Shown here one piece after another: positions 25,768 to 33,587 of a stretch of DNA of 64,000 nt. The DNA comes from Andreprevotia lacus DSM 23236. Its GTDB lineage: Bacteria > Pseudomonadota > Gammaproteobacteria > Burkholderiales > Chitinibacteraceae. The notes under the pieces are model-generated. The model was not told the origin of the DNA. It saw nothing but the letters and a program-made list of their open reading frames with translations, and ran no database searches. The stretch lies in the NCBI RefSeq assembly GCF_900176275.1, contig NZ_FWXD01000005.1, positions 1 through 64,000 of the forward strand. Direction: 5' to 3'. Made by a program: the position numbers and the translations under genes. Each line of letters starts with the position of its first letter. The stretch's first letter is position 1.

Positions 25768-25879
25768 TGGCCGGTCGACTTGTTTACCCTTCATTGACGC
25801 GGAGTGGTCGCGCGACAATCCGTAAGCAAAGTATTGTTCTGTTGTGCATCAGCACCTTTAATGGTTTCAATCCTGACAT

Positions 25880-25896
25880 ATTTCACTAATTGAAAT
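25880..25896. promoter_or_regulatory. short AT-rich dyad before the DUF917-like operon
   Basis: ATTTCA-CTAAT-TGAAAT, a perfect inverted repeat in an AT-rich stretch about 110 bases before the first gene of the operon. Possible operator. The rest of 25768-26006 shows no gene. Confidence 0.35.
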
Positions 25897-26006
25897 AGTC
25901 CTCCCCGTAAAATGCCGGGTTTGGTCCCGATTTTGAGCTGCCAACAGGTTTGGTAGCGGCTTTTACATACATCGGTGAATCAAGGAGACCAACAAGGACC
26001 CTGTTC

Positions 26007-27302
26007 ATGTCATTGCTGCAAAGCGCAAGCATTGTTCCGCTTGAACAAATCAAAACAAGCAGCCACTGCAAGAAAAGCATTTCATCACTGATTCCTCATA
26101 TACGTGCCACGCACCATAAATACGGGCTGGCTTTGCCGGCAGGATTCGAGGCAACCATGGCCATCAAGCCGCTGGTGATCGCCGGCGAGCAACTGGGTGT
26201 GGAAATCAGGCCTGCCACCATCCAGAAAATCATCATCATGTCGCTGCTGGCCAAGCAAAACGGCTATACGCCGGTATTTTTGCTGGAAGATCGCGACGTG
26301 ATCAGCAAGGCCGACAAATTGACGTCCTGGCTGTTTCCCAGCGCCACACCCAATCCACAAGGCGAATTTGCCAGCCGTATCTTTTTCGACGATATCAATG
26401 CGAAAAAGCTCAAGCAATTGCCATTGAAGTTTGGCGTCATCTCTGCCGAATCAGCCGCTGCCAGCGCCCAGATGCGCAAGCTATATGCCGAAGCAATTGA
26501 TCCTGCCGCTCTGCCGCATGGCCTGATCGGGCTGGATGATATTGCCACCCTGATTGCCGAATGCGCCGCACAGGCCGGCAATATCGCCGAATACGGGCAA
26601 AGGCAGCTGTTTGCCATTCTGCAACGATTGGGCGTAAGCAACATCCTGTTTGCCGATCTGGGCGCGTGGGAAGACGAGCTGCACGCCAGCGGCGCGCTGC
26701 AGGCGCTCTTTAGCGAGCCGGTGCGCGCCACGCTGCGCGAACTGGGCTGCATGCCGGCTGGCAGCCGCGAATACTGGGGTCTGCACCTGGGCGGTTGCCA
26801 CGGGCGGGTGCACATTGCCACCGATGACGCGGCCAGCTGTTTGCGCTGCCATCAGCCGGTGCCGGCGGGCGAGTGGCAATTCCTGTCGCTGCGCGCCATT
26901 CCACGCATGTATGCCATTGCCTCGCTCGGGGTCGATCTGTTCGTCACCGGCGGTACCTCGGAATACAACGATCTGGTGGGGCAACTGTTCCAGGCGCTGG
27001 ATCAACCCATGTTCCCGCTGATCTGGAAAAGCGGCTTCGATTATCACGGCCCCTTGCAGCACACAGCTACTACCCCGGCAACGCGCCAGGGCAAATACAC
27101 CTTTCTGGACGCCCTCATCGCCAGCGGCCACGCCGCCGCCCTTCAGCAACAAAGCAACGGTGCAATGGGCGGTGACGCGGCAGCAACGCGCCAGCAGCTG
27201 CTGTCCAGCGCCTATCAATCACTTTCGGACTCGATGCACGCGCAAATCAGCGCACAGGGCGTGCATTGGGCCGAAGCAGGAGCAGCAACATGCAACGCTT
27301 GA
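26007..27302 (+). CDS. uncharacterised protein, first gene of a DUF917-like operon
   Basis: A 431-residue protein beginning MSLLQSASIVPLEQI; AAGGA lies upstream, and an earlier frame start at 25950 lacks one. No signal peptide or membrane segment is evident. The middle part (about 60-200) resembles an alpha/beta nucleotide- or substrate-binding fold. A CLRCHQPVP segment near residue 275 offers one CxxC pair, and FVTGGTSEYNDLV lies near 315. I do not recognise the family. The last 13 bases overlap the DUF917-like gene, so the two products probably work together. Confidence 0.75.
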   Translation: MSLLQSASIVPLEQIKTSSHCKKSISSLIPHIRATHHKYGLALPAGFEATMAIKPLVIAGEQLGVEIRPATIQKIIIMSLLAKQNGYTPVFLLEDRDVISKADKLTSWLFPSATPNPQGEFASRIFFDDINAKKLKQLPLKFGVISAESAAASAQMRKLYAEAIDPAALPHGLIGLDDIATLIAECAAQAGNIAEYGQRQLFAILQRLGVSNILFADLGAWEDELHASGALQALFSEPVRATLRELGCMPAGSREYWGLHLGGCHGRVHIATDDAASCLRCHQPVPAGEWQFLSLRAIPRMYAIASLGVDLFVTGGTSEYNDLVGQLFQALDQPMFPLIWKSGFDYHGPLQHTATTPATRQGKYTFLDALIASGHAAALQQQSNGAMGGDAAATRQQLLSSAYQSLSDSMHAQISAQGVHWAEAGAATCNA

Positions 27303-28336
27303 GCAAAGACGATCTGGTTTACTATGAAAAAGGCGCCAATATCGTGGCCAGGGGCAGCGGCAGCGCCATTCCCTTCATGAGCGCCATTCTGAATGGCAGC
27401 CAGAGCGACATCCCCTGGTTGATCGCGCCGGACGAAATGCGCGGCTACATGGCCTCGGTGGTGAAAATCGGCGCCACCGGCACGCAGCAAGACTGGGGCG
27501 ACTACTGCCGGCAAGCGCTGGACATGCTGCTGGGCAACGAGGGCGTATCGCTGGCCAGCCTGCATGGCCTGCCGCCAATCGAGATCAATCGCTCGCAGAT
27601 GGATCGCGCGCTCTACGTGTGCAGCATGCTCGACAAACCCATGATCGACGGTGATTACGTCGGCTATACCGCGATTCCGTCCATTCCGCTCACCTTTGCC
27701 GTCGAGCAGGGCATCTCGCTGAAATCGTCCTATATCGTGCTGGAAAATACCGCCGAGGGCTTGAAGGAAAAAGAACGCGGCATCAAGGGCGACGCCTGGG
27801 GCTTCGAAGCCGCGCGCGAGCTGGAGCTGACCTACCGCAACCTTGCCAAATCAGCCGGCGTGGCCGCCGCGCTGTTCCTCACCCGGCAAACGCGCATGCT
27901 CTACCCGCACAGCGTCACGCAGACCATACAGCTGGGCAAAAGCATAGGCAGCCGCAACCCGATCGACGACATCCTGGCCTTTACGCGCGGCAGCTTCGTC
28001 GGCGCCGGCGTACTGGCCGACGTGCAGGATTACTCGAACGACGACAAGGATTTCAATGTAAAGACCATACGCATCGGCCGCTTCGAGCTGGGCATCGTCA
28101 ATGAGTTTTTGTTTGTCGATTGCGACGGCCAGCGCCTGGTGCGCGCGCCGCAAATCATCGCCATCGTCGACCGCCACGGCCGTGGCATACGCACCATCGA
28201 ACTGCCGGGCCTGGTGGGCGAGGAGCTGTTCATCCTGAGCATCCCGCCCTCCTGCCCGGTATCAACCGAATGCGTGGCCGAGTGGGACCGGATATTCAAG
28301 GTGCATGCGGCTGCGGCGCGGGCGGTTTTGGCTTGA
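27290..28336 (+). CDS. DUF917-like protein (hydantoin desulfurase-type family)
   Basis: A 348-residue protein. It begins LSKDDLVYYEKGANIVARGSG, in the manner of DUF917 proteins, and has the family-like ALYVCSMLDKPMIDGDYVGY block near residue 115 and DILAFTRGSFVGAG near 230. DUF917 members include S-methyl thiohydantoin desulfurase and partners of hydantoinases. The match is distant and the glycine-rich start is changed, so the activity is open. The ATG at 27290 has GCAGGAG and overlaps the upstream gene. Confidence 0.6.
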   Translation: MQRLSKDDLVYYEKGANIVARGSGSAIPFMSAILNGSQSDIPWLIAPDEMRGYMASVVKIGATGTQQDWGDYCRQALDMLLGNEGVSLASLHGLPPIEINRSQMDRALYVCSMLDKPMIDGDYVGYTAIPSIPLTFAVEQGISLKSSYIVLENTAEGLKEKERGIKGDAWGFEAARELELTYRNLAKSAGVAAALFLTRQTRMLYPHSVTQTIQLGKSIGSRNPIDDILAFTRGSFVGAGVLADVQDYSNDDKDFNVKTIRIGRFELGIVNEFLFVDCDGQRLVRAPQIIAIVDRHGRGIRTIELPGLVGEELFILSIPPSCPVSTECVAEWDRIFKVHAAAARAVLA

Positions 28337-28363
28337 TGTGATGGGCGGTGGGGCGCAACAGGC

Positions 28364-28462
28364 GTAGGGTGCAATGAGCATGGCGAATTGCGCCGCGCGT
28401 TTTAAGCGGCGCATCGCCGAGCAAGGCCGGTGGCTGTTAAGGTGCAATATGCTGCACTAGCG
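28364..28462 (+). repeat. R2 double-hairpin repeat, diverged
   Basis: Left half GTAGGGTGCAATGAGC..GAATTGCGCCGC is well kept. The right half AAGGTGCAATATGCTGCACTAGCGC has lost the terminal CCCTAC. Confidence 0.65.
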
Positions 28463-28508
28463 CGCTCCGCTTGTACCAGAAAATTTTAAATAACCAGGAC
28501 CCCGGAAC

Positions 28509-29027
28509 ATGTTTTCCATTGCCTGCCGCATTCCTGAAGGGCAGTACGAGAGCCTAAAGCAGCCTCACGCTGCAGCTGATCACCTATTTATCAGTGGCTA
28601 CTTTCTTGTTTCGGGCGAGTATGGCAAGTACGGGTATATTCCGGATGGCGAAATCACGGCCGATGAGTCTGGCTGGTTTGTGATATCGGATATCCTCGAA
28701 TCGTTGGGTAAAGTATTCGCAGCCCTTCAAAAAGGACGCTACGCCGCATTTATTGATATCGATACGATATCTACCTACATTCAGTTTGAACTGATTGGTA
28801 ACATGGTGGAAGTTTCTGAAATTTCAATTGATGACAAAAGCAGTTTTTTTCTGCATGAAAAACTGGAACAATCAAGGCTGGTGCAGAAGATTGCGCTGGT
28901 TTCATTGGACGAGTTGCTTGATGAAATTAAAAGATTTTCCTTGAATTTGCTTGCGAATATTCTGGAGGTAAATCCAGAATATTCGCAAGCACGCCTGTTC
29001 AAAGAATTTGATAAAATCCTGAATTAA
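28509..29027 (+). CDS. hypothetical AT-rich orphan protein, possible immunity protein
   Basis: A 172-residue acidic soluble protein with clearly lower GC and different codon use from its neighbours. The composition (many Asp, Glu, Ile, Ser, and repeated LDELLDEI-type helices) is typical of immunity proteins or other orphan accessory genes, but I do not recognise a family. It is flanked on both sides by R2 repeats and stands in a block of similar AT-richer genes that includes a CdiI-type immunity protein. Confidence 0.65.
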   Translation: MFSIACRIPEGQYESLKQPHAAADHLFISGYFLVSGEYGKYGYIPDGEITADESGWFVISDILESLGKVFAALQKGRYAAFIDIDTISTYIQFELIGNMVEVSEISIDDKSSFFLHEKLEQSRLVQKIALVSLDELLDEIKRFSLNLLANILEVNPEYSQARLFKEFDKILN

Positions 29028-29050
29028 AGCTTTGCAAATCGACAGCAACA

Positions 29051-29140
29051 AGCACAGTGCCTTGCGCCGCGGATTGAGCGCAGCCGGGTGCAGCGCAGGG
29101 GATTGCCTGCGGCGCAATATGCTGCGCTATTGCGCCCTGC
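29051..29140 (+). repeat. R2 double-hairpin repeat, left half decayed
   Basis: Right half GCGGCGCAATATGCTGCGCTATTGCGCCCTGC is intact. The left half is recognisable only by TTGCGCCGCGG. Confidence 0.65.
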
Positions 29141-29158
29141 TGGCTGTCCTTTATACGC

Positions 29159-29497
29159 TTAGAGAGAATCTGCTGTATTCCACACCCACACGTCGATCAA
29201 TTTTCCATCCTTGTCGAATCCCCAGTTTACCTCGGACGAGAGGTGTACGAGGTACAAGTCTTGCCTCTTTAAAATGCCGTAAACAGATTTCACCCCGACC
29301 ACACTGCCCGCATCCTGATTCAAATATCCAGCTTGGTAGTTTGGTCTGCAATCAATTTTTGCATTTTTGCAGAAATTCAGCACATCTACCAATTTTGTGC
29401 CAATTGGCGTTGCCAGTAAAACATCCCGCCGCAAAGATTGCTGGCTTGAACATCCGGTGAGAAAAATCAGCAAAACCATCCAGCGGGTATAAATCAT
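29159..29497 (-). CDS. small lipoprotein of unknown function
   Basis: A 112-residue protein with a lipoprotein signal peptide (MIYTRWMVLLIFLTGCSSQQ; lipobox LTGC), so it is likely anchored in the outer or inner membrane. The mature part contains a Cys pair (FCKNAKIDC) and ends DVWVWNTADSL. Base composition is AT-richer than the surroundings. I do not recognise the family. Confidence 0.7.
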   Translation of the reverse strand: MIYTRWMVLLIFLTGCSSQQSLRRDVLLATPIGTKLVDVLNFCKNAKIDCRPNYQAGYLNQDAGSVVGVKSVYGILKRQDLYLVHLSSEVNWGFDKDGKLIDVWVWNTADSL

Positions 29498-29562
29498 TTC
29501 GTTCTCGCATCATTGGCAAGCGCTGCGGCATGCGGACTGAATTGCATGAGCCAAGAATATCG

Positions 29563-29970
29563 CTATTCTTCAGTATGCCGTGCAGTACTGACTTCTTCGA
29601 TAAATAGTTCAATCAAGTCTTGCGCCAGGATAAATGGCGACAGCAATGTTCTTGCATAGCTGATACGTTCATCCTCAGACCAGTGATCCCAGTCGTGTTC
29701 CTCGGCCGCCCGGCGGACCGAGACCTGCCACTCTTCGCGAGCCGGATGCATGCTCAGCCAGTCTGCCCACCGCTTGCGTGCGATATCACCTTTCCGGGTA
29801 ACGTCGACTTCAATGAGCGTATCGAGCAAACGATCGAACAATCTGGCAACAATCGGGCTGGCAGAAATCTCCGGATCACTTGCCTCGAAGCAAAACTTGG
29901 CCTCTCGAAAGACGCGCTGCAGCGCGATCAATTCATGGTAGTCATTTACAAGGAATGAATTGGAGCTCAT
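29563..29970 (-). CDS. hypothetical protein in the immunity-like block
   Basis: A 135-residue soluble, acidic, mostly helical protein with two Trp-containing segments (RKRWADWLSMHP and EEHDWDHWSEDE). No signal peptide. The family is not recognised. Size, charge and neighbours are compatible with an orphan immunity protein. That is inference only. Confidence 0.6.
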   Translation of the reverse strand: MSSNSFLVNDYHELIALQRVFREAKFCFEASDPEISASPIVARLFDRLLDTLIEVDVTRKGDIARKRWADWLSMHPAREEWQVSVRRAAEEHDWDHWSEDERISYARTLLSPFILAQDLIELFIEEVSTARHTEE

Positions 29971-30034
29971 TTTTTGGTCCCAGTGTGGGCTGCTGTTCGA
30001 AGGGCGTTTTCATGCTTGCAATTCTCAAGGCGCA

Positions 30035-30120
30035 AGTCGGGCGCAACAAGCGCAGCGCATTGCGCCGAGCAAGGCTGGTGGCTGTTACGGCGCAATGCAC
30101 TGCATTTATTGCGCCCTACG
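30035..30120 (+). repeat. R2 double-hairpin repeat
   Basis: GTCGGGCGCAACAAGCGCAGC..TTGCGCC, spacer, TACGGCGCAATGCACTGCATTTATTGCGCCCTACG. It lies 10 bases downstream of the CdiI-like gene's stop. Confidence 0.8.
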
Positions 30121-30130
30121 GCTGGCTGCT

Positions 30131-30553
30131 TTATTCGCTTTGAGCAAATGTCTTCAGCGCATCGGCAAGCGCATCGATCAGGCATGCTTTGTCTGCTTCG
30201 CTCAGCTGATCCAGATTTGTTTTTGCCCTGTCGATGATCTCTTCAAGCTGACACCGCATGCTACGGTGTTGGCGAAAAAACGCCGGGTCGGCACGCAAGA
30301 CGTTGATCAGCAAATCGCCGGGGTAGTGCATGCCGGCGCAGTACGGATTCTTGGTCAGAAACTCAAGCGCAACCGGGATCAGCTGTGCCAGTCCCACATC
30401 CTGCCCGATCATGACCCTGGCATCCTCGGCATCAAAATCCCTGATGGGCTTGTTGCGCAGTGCAAATACGCGCCGAAACAAGGGTGATGCATCGCCAGGA
30501 TCGCCCCAGTCATTTCCTTCCAGCTGTGCGATTGATTTACTCCGGTCGGTCAT
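30131..30553 (-). CDS. CdiI-family immunity protein, orphan
   Basis: A 140-residue protein with the pattern of contact-dependent growth inhibition immunity proteins. An N-terminal LEGNDWGDPGDASPL segment leads to ALRNKPIRDFDAEDARVMIGQDVGL, then LIPVALEFL and YPGDLLINVLR. Such proteins bind and neutralise the toxic tip of a CdiA or related polymorphic toxin. No cdiA, cdiB, VgrG, PAAR or Rhs gene is in the window, so it is an orphan here. That would fit a protective spare immunity gene. Confidence 0.75.
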   Translation of the reverse strand: MTDRSKSIAQLEGNDWGDPGDASPLFRRVFALRNKPIRDFDAEDARVMIGQDVGLAQLIPVALEFLTKNPYCAGMHYPGDLLINVLRADPAFFRQHRSMRCQLEEIIDRAKTNLDQLSEADKACLIDALADALKTFAQSE

Positions 30554-30718
30554 TCCTTCTCACCAGGGACAGGGGCGTGCATGCGCGTCATTGAAACGGC
30601 CTGCCGCGCAAAACGCAAGGGCCGCCCCCGCAACAAACCTCCAGACGTTTGTAACTTGTCATCCATCTGCAACACCCCCAACCTAGCATGCCGCATCCCT
30701 CATCTGGACGGTTACCCC

Positions 30719-31411
30719 ATGCGCCATACACTTGCCGCTTTTGCCCTGTTTGCCTCGTTCGGTTTTGTCAGCGCGCACGCTGCCGATCCGCTGCCTTATA
30801 TCTCGAACAAGGAAGTAGACCTCACCCGCTTCCTGCCGCCGCCGCCGGCCAATGATTCGGCGCAGACCAAGGCCGAGATTGCCGAGGTGCTCAGCATTCA
30901 GGCCAGCCGCACGGCCGAGCAAGAAGCCGCTGCCAAGGCCGATGCCACCGAGGATGTCTGGCGCTTTGCCGATGTGCTCGGCCCCAAGTTCACGGCGGCC
31001 AATCTGCCCAAGCTCAATGCCTTCTTCGCCCGCGTGGTCGAGACCGAAGGCGCCGTGGTCGATCCGGCCAAGGATGTGTGGAAGCGCCCGCGCCCGCATC
31101 TGCTGTCCAAGGACATCAAGCCCGTCGTCAAGCTGACCAGCTCGGGCTCGTGGCCGTCGGGCCACGCCACGGTGGGCTACCTGATGGCCACCGTGCTGGC
31201 CGACATGGTGCCGGAGAAGCGCGCCGCATTGTTCGCCCGTGCTGCAGGCTATGCCGAGAACCGCATCGTGGCCGGCATCCACTATCGCTCGGATACGCAA
31301 ATGGGCCGTGTGGCCGGCGCGCTGATCGCACAAAACCTGTTTGCCCGCCCGGATTTCCAGGCTGAATACGCACCGGCCCGGGCTGAGTTGCGCGCAGCCC
31401 TTGGTCTGTGA
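30719..31411 (+). CDS. class A (PhoN-type) acid phosphatase, PAP2 superfamily
   Basis: A 230-residue periplasmic phosphatase. The signal peptide ends near HAADPLP. The three PAP2 motifs are visible: KDVWKRPRP (KxxxxxxRP), SSGSWPSGHAT (PSGH) and ENRIVAGIHYRSD (RxxxxxHxxxD). It hydrolyses phosphomonoesters with a phosphohistidine intermediate. The ATG at 30719 is chosen because it starts the signal peptide. A strong terminator follows at 31456. Confidence 0.9.
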   Translation: MRHTLAAFALFASFGFVSAHAADPLPYISNKEVDLTRFLPPPPANDSAQTKAEIAEVLSIQASRTAEQEAAAKADATEDVWRFADVLGPKFTAANLPKLNAFFARVVETEGAVVDPAKDVWKRPRPHLLSKDIKPVVKLTSSGSWPSGHATVGYLMATVLADMVPEKRAALFARAAGYAENRIVAGIHYRSDTQMGRVAGALIAQNLFARPDFQAEYAPARAELRAALGL

Positions 31412-31455
31412 GCACGGTTCGCACTTTTAAATTCAAGCACTTGCAGCCATAAGCC

Positions 31456-31485
31456 AGCCGCCCGGTTAAACTGGGCGGCTTTTTT
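31456..31485 (+). terminator. rho-independent terminator after the acid phosphatase
   Basis: AGCCGCCC (31456-31463), 9-base loop, GGGCGGCT (31473-31480), then six T. Confidence 0.9.
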
Positions 31486-31503
31486 ATTGCTACCGAGCTG
31501 CCC

Positions 31504-32040
31504 ATGGCCCTCAAAGCCACCATTTTCAAGGCCGATCTCAATATCACCGATATGGATCGCGGCTATTACGCATCGCACTCGCTGACCATTGCGCGCCATC
31601 CGTCCGAAACCGACGAGCGCATGATGCTGCGCGTGCTGGCCTTTGCCCGCCACGCATCCGAAACGCTGGAGTTCGGCCGTGGCATCAGCGATGAAGACGA
31701 CGCCACCATCTGGCAAAAGAATCTGGTCGACGAGATCGAGCTGTGGATCGAGCTGGGCCTGCCAGACGAAAAACGCCTGCGCAAAGCCTGCAACCGCGCG
31801 GCCGAAGTCTGGCTGTACAGCTACGGCGGCCGCCAGGCCGAAATGTGGTGGGACGGCATCAAGGGCCAGATGATCCGCTTTGATCACCTGCACGTGGTCA
31901 GCATCGCCCCGGAGACGCTGACCGCGCTGGGCGCGATGGCCGAGCGCACCATGCAGCTGCAAGCCACCATCCAGGACGGGCAACTGTGGCTGTCGAATGA
32001 CAACACCAATCTCCTGGTCGAGCTGACCACGGTGAAATGA
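31504..32040 (+). CDS. yaeQ: YaeQ family protein
   Basis: A 178-residue YaeQ protein, recognised from MALKATIFKADLNITDMDRGYY, ETDERMMLRVLAFA, GISDEDDATIWQKN and the C-terminal WLSNDNTNLLVEL. It has a PD-(D/E)XK-like fold of unknown activity, once suggested to affect transcription elongation. Full length for the family. It starts right after the terminator and is likely a single gene. Confidence 0.93.
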   Translation: MALKATIFKADLNITDMDRGYYASHSLTIARHPSETDERMMLRVLAFARHASETLEFGRGISDEDDATIWQKNLVDEIELWIELGLPDEKRLRKACNRAAEVWLYSYGGRQAEMWWDGIKGQMIRFDHLHVVSIAPETLTALGAMAERTMQLQATIQDGQLWLSNDNTNLLVELTTVK

Positions 32041-32067
32041 GTGCGCTGCCGGCTGTATTGGCGATGA

Positions 32068-32156
32068 GTAGGGCGCGAGCGTAGCGTATTGCGCCGTAGT
32101 TGCAGGTGGCTGGTGCATGCATGTGGCGCAATTCGCTATGCTCATTGACGCCCTAC
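32068..32156 (+). repeat. R2 double-hairpin repeat
   Basis: GTAGGGCGCGAGCGTAGCG..TTGCGCC and right half ending ATTGACGCCCTAC. Followed after 30 bases by the chimeric gene at 32187, whose 5' end resembles that of the HHH gene at 32926. Confidence 0.8.
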
Positions 32157-32186
32157 GCAATGCGCCGCTCATCACCGGAACACACC

Positions 32187-32645
32187 ATGCTCAAAGCACA
32201 AGCGCGTGAACAGGCGCAGCAGCTGCAAGACCTGCCCAACATCGGCAAGGCCATGCCGGCCGATCTCGCCGACTTCGTTGCCCGCTATTGCGCGGCTTTC
32301 AACGCACTGGACGGTGCGGCAATTGCCGCGCTCTACGCCGTGCCCTCGGCCATCGCGCACGGCAGCAGCTACACGCACTGGACCGATGCCGCAGCCATAA
32401 CGGCGAACATGGCCGCGCTGTGCACGCTGTACCGCGACGGCGGCTACGTTGCTGCCAGCTACACCGTTGCGCATTGGTGGCCGCAAGGGCCGGATCATGC
32501 GGTACTGGATGTGGCGTGGCACATCACCCGCGAGGGTGACCTGCCGCCGTGGCAATTCCACACCGGCTACAATCTGCTCAGGGGCGAGCACGGCTGGTTG
32601 GTGCGGCTGTGCACCGCCTATGAGGAAGCGCGGCTCGATGCTTGA
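32187..32645 (+). CDS. chimeric protein: HHH-gene N-terminus fused to SnoaL-like domain
   Basis: A 152-residue protein. Residues 1-26 (MLKAQAREQAQQLQDLPNIG and following) are close to the N-terminus of the helix-hairpin-helix protein at 32926, both in protein and DNA. From about residue 28 (FVARYCAAFNALDGAAIAALY) it is a SnoaL/NTF2-like domain, like the stress-related ketosteroid isomerase-type proteins. I infer that an R2-flanked duplication of the HHH gene start was joined to a SnoaL gene and now supplies its promoter, ribosome site and first codons. The frame is intact to a normal end. Confidence 0.75.
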   Translation: MLKAQAREQAQQLQDLPNIGKAMPADLADFVARYCAAFNALDGAAIAALYAVPSAIAHGSSYTHWTDAAAITANMAALCTLYRDGGYVAASYTVAHWWPQGPDHAVLDVAWHITREGDLPPWQFHTGYNLLRGEHGWLVRLCTAYEEARLDA

Positions 32646-32662
32646 AGGCCTGCACATAGCGC

Positions 32663-32752
32663 GTAGAGCGCGAGCGTAGCGTATTGCACCGTATGGGCCG
32701 AAGCGGCAAGCGCAAACCGGTGGTGCAATGCGCTACGCTTATTGCACCCTAC
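32663..32752 (+). repeat. R2 double-hairpin repeat, in 145-base tandem unit 1
   Basis: GTAGAGCGCGAGCGTAGCG..ATTGCACC, spacer TATGGGCCGAAGCGGCAAGC, right half ending TTATTGCACCCTAC. With the gene fragment after it, it forms the first unit of a tandem duplication (32663-32808 and 32809-32953). Confidence 0.85.
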
Positions 32753-32765
32753 GAGCCTGCCCGTT

Positions 32766-32795
32766 GCCCGGAGCCAACCATGCCCGAAGCCCAGG
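32766..32795 (+). pseudogene. duplicated 5' end of the HHH gene, truncated
   Basis: GCCCGGAGCCAACCATGCCC and the following codons match the start region of the HHH gene (32911-32940): ribosome region, ATG and about five codons. It runs into the next R2 repeat after that and encodes no HHH domain. A by-product of the tandem duplication. Confidence 0.7.
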
Positions 32796-32808
32796 GCGTG
32801 AACAGCGC

Positions 32809-32898
32809 GCAGGGCGCGAGCGCAGCGTATTGCGCCGTATGGGCCGAAGCGGCAAGCGCGAGCCGGTGGCGCAATGCGCTACGCTTATTGCACCCTGC
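32809..32898 (+). repeat. R2 double-hairpin repeat, in 145-base tandem unit 2
   Basis: GCAGGGCGCGAGCGCAGCG..TTGCGCC, the same spacer as the 32663 copy, right half ending TTATTGCACCCTGC. The two copies are much closer to each other than to other R2 copies. Confidence 0.85.
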
Positions 32899-32925
32899 GA
32901 GTGTGGCCATCGCCCGGAGCCAAGC

Positions 32926-33219
32926 ATGCCCAAAGCCCAAACACGCGATCAAGTCCGGCAACTGCAAGACCTGCCCAATATCGGCAAGGCCATGGCGGCC
33001 GATTTGCAGCTGCTGGGCATCACGCAACCGGCGCAGCTGGTCGGGCAAGATGCCTTCGCGCTGCACCTGCGGCTGTGCGTCGCCACCGGCGCGCAGCATG
33101 ACCCATGCGTGATCGATACCTTCATGGCCGCCATCGACTTCATGCAGGGCGCCCCGGCAAGGCCTTGGTGGGATTACACGGCGGAGCGCAAGCGGCTGCA
33201 GGCGGCGCGCAAGGTGTAG
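32926..33219 (+). CDS. helix-hairpin-helix (Cdd1-like) protein
   Basis: A 97-residue protein of the small helix-hairpin-helix, pathogenicity-locus (Cdd1)-like family. QLQDLPNIGKAMAADLQLLGI is the HHH core, then LVGQDAFALHLRLC, a TFMAAIDFMQGAPARPWWDYT segment and a basic tail. The HHH implies non-specific DNA binding; the true function is unknown. CGGAGCC lies before the ATG. Upstream and downstream are R2 repeats, and its 5' end exists in two further copies (32187 and 32779). Confidence 0.85.
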   Translation: MPKAQTRDQVRQLQDLPNIGKAMAADLQLLGITQPAQLVGQDAFALHLRLCVATGAQHDPCVIDTFMAAIDFMQGAPARPWWDYTAERKRLQAARKV

Positions 33220-33222
33220 CGG

Positions 33223-33314
33223 GTAGGGCGCAATAAGCGTAGCGCATTGCGCCGTATTGGCTGGTGGCCGGTGCATGCATGCGGCGCAATTCGCTGCGCT
33301 CATTGGCGCCCTAC
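33223..33314 (+). repeat. R2 double-hairpin repeat, in 248-base tandem unit A
   Basis: GTAGGGCGCAATAAGCGTAG..TTGCGCC, spacer with GGCTGGTGGCCGGTGCATGC, right half ending CATTGGCGCCCTAC. It forms a tandem unit with the GGDEF fragment that follows. Confidence 0.85.
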
Positions 33315-33339
33315 GGCCATGCCCTTCGCGCGTCGTCCG

Positions 33340-33469
33340 TCACGCACACACCCGGTTCCGCCCCGCCGCCTTGGCGGCGTAAAGCTGCGCGTCGGCGCGC
33401 TTGAGCGCCTGTTCGGCTGTTTCGCCGCTGGTGGCACGCCACGTCCGGGCGCATGGTTATCGTTAGCGG
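33340..33469 (-). pseudogene. duplicated 3' end of the GGDEF gene
   Basis: A copy of the last codons of the diguanylate cyclase gene, exactly 248 bases from the original. Identity is complete from 33340 to 33436 and then decays to about 33469. It encodes only the last ~32 residues (ending GRNRVCA) and a stop. Confidence 0.8.
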
Positions 33470-33562
33470 GTAGGGTGCAATAAGCGTGAGCGCAATGCGC
33501 CGTATTGGCTGGTGGCCGGTGCATGCATGCGGCGCAATTCGCTGCGCTCATTGGCGCCCTAC
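33470..33562 (+). repeat. R2 double-hairpin repeat, in 248-base tandem unit B
   Basis: Same spacer and right half as the 33223 copy. The left half differs at a few positions (GTAGGGTGCAATAAGCGTGAGC). It lies 25 bases from the GGDEF stop. Confidence 0.85.
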
Positions 33563-33587
33563 GGCCATGCCCTTCGCGCGTCGTCCG

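Noticed and set aside
32728-33219. Longer version of the HHH protein starting in the repeat
   Set aside because: Its first 66 residues are translated R2 sequence; the ATG at 32926 has the family-typical start and a ribosome site.
20175-33562. R2 arrays considered as CRISPR repeats
   Set aside because: Copies are irregularly spaced over kilobases, are about 90 bases long with internal palindromes, and no spacer regularity or cas gene exists.
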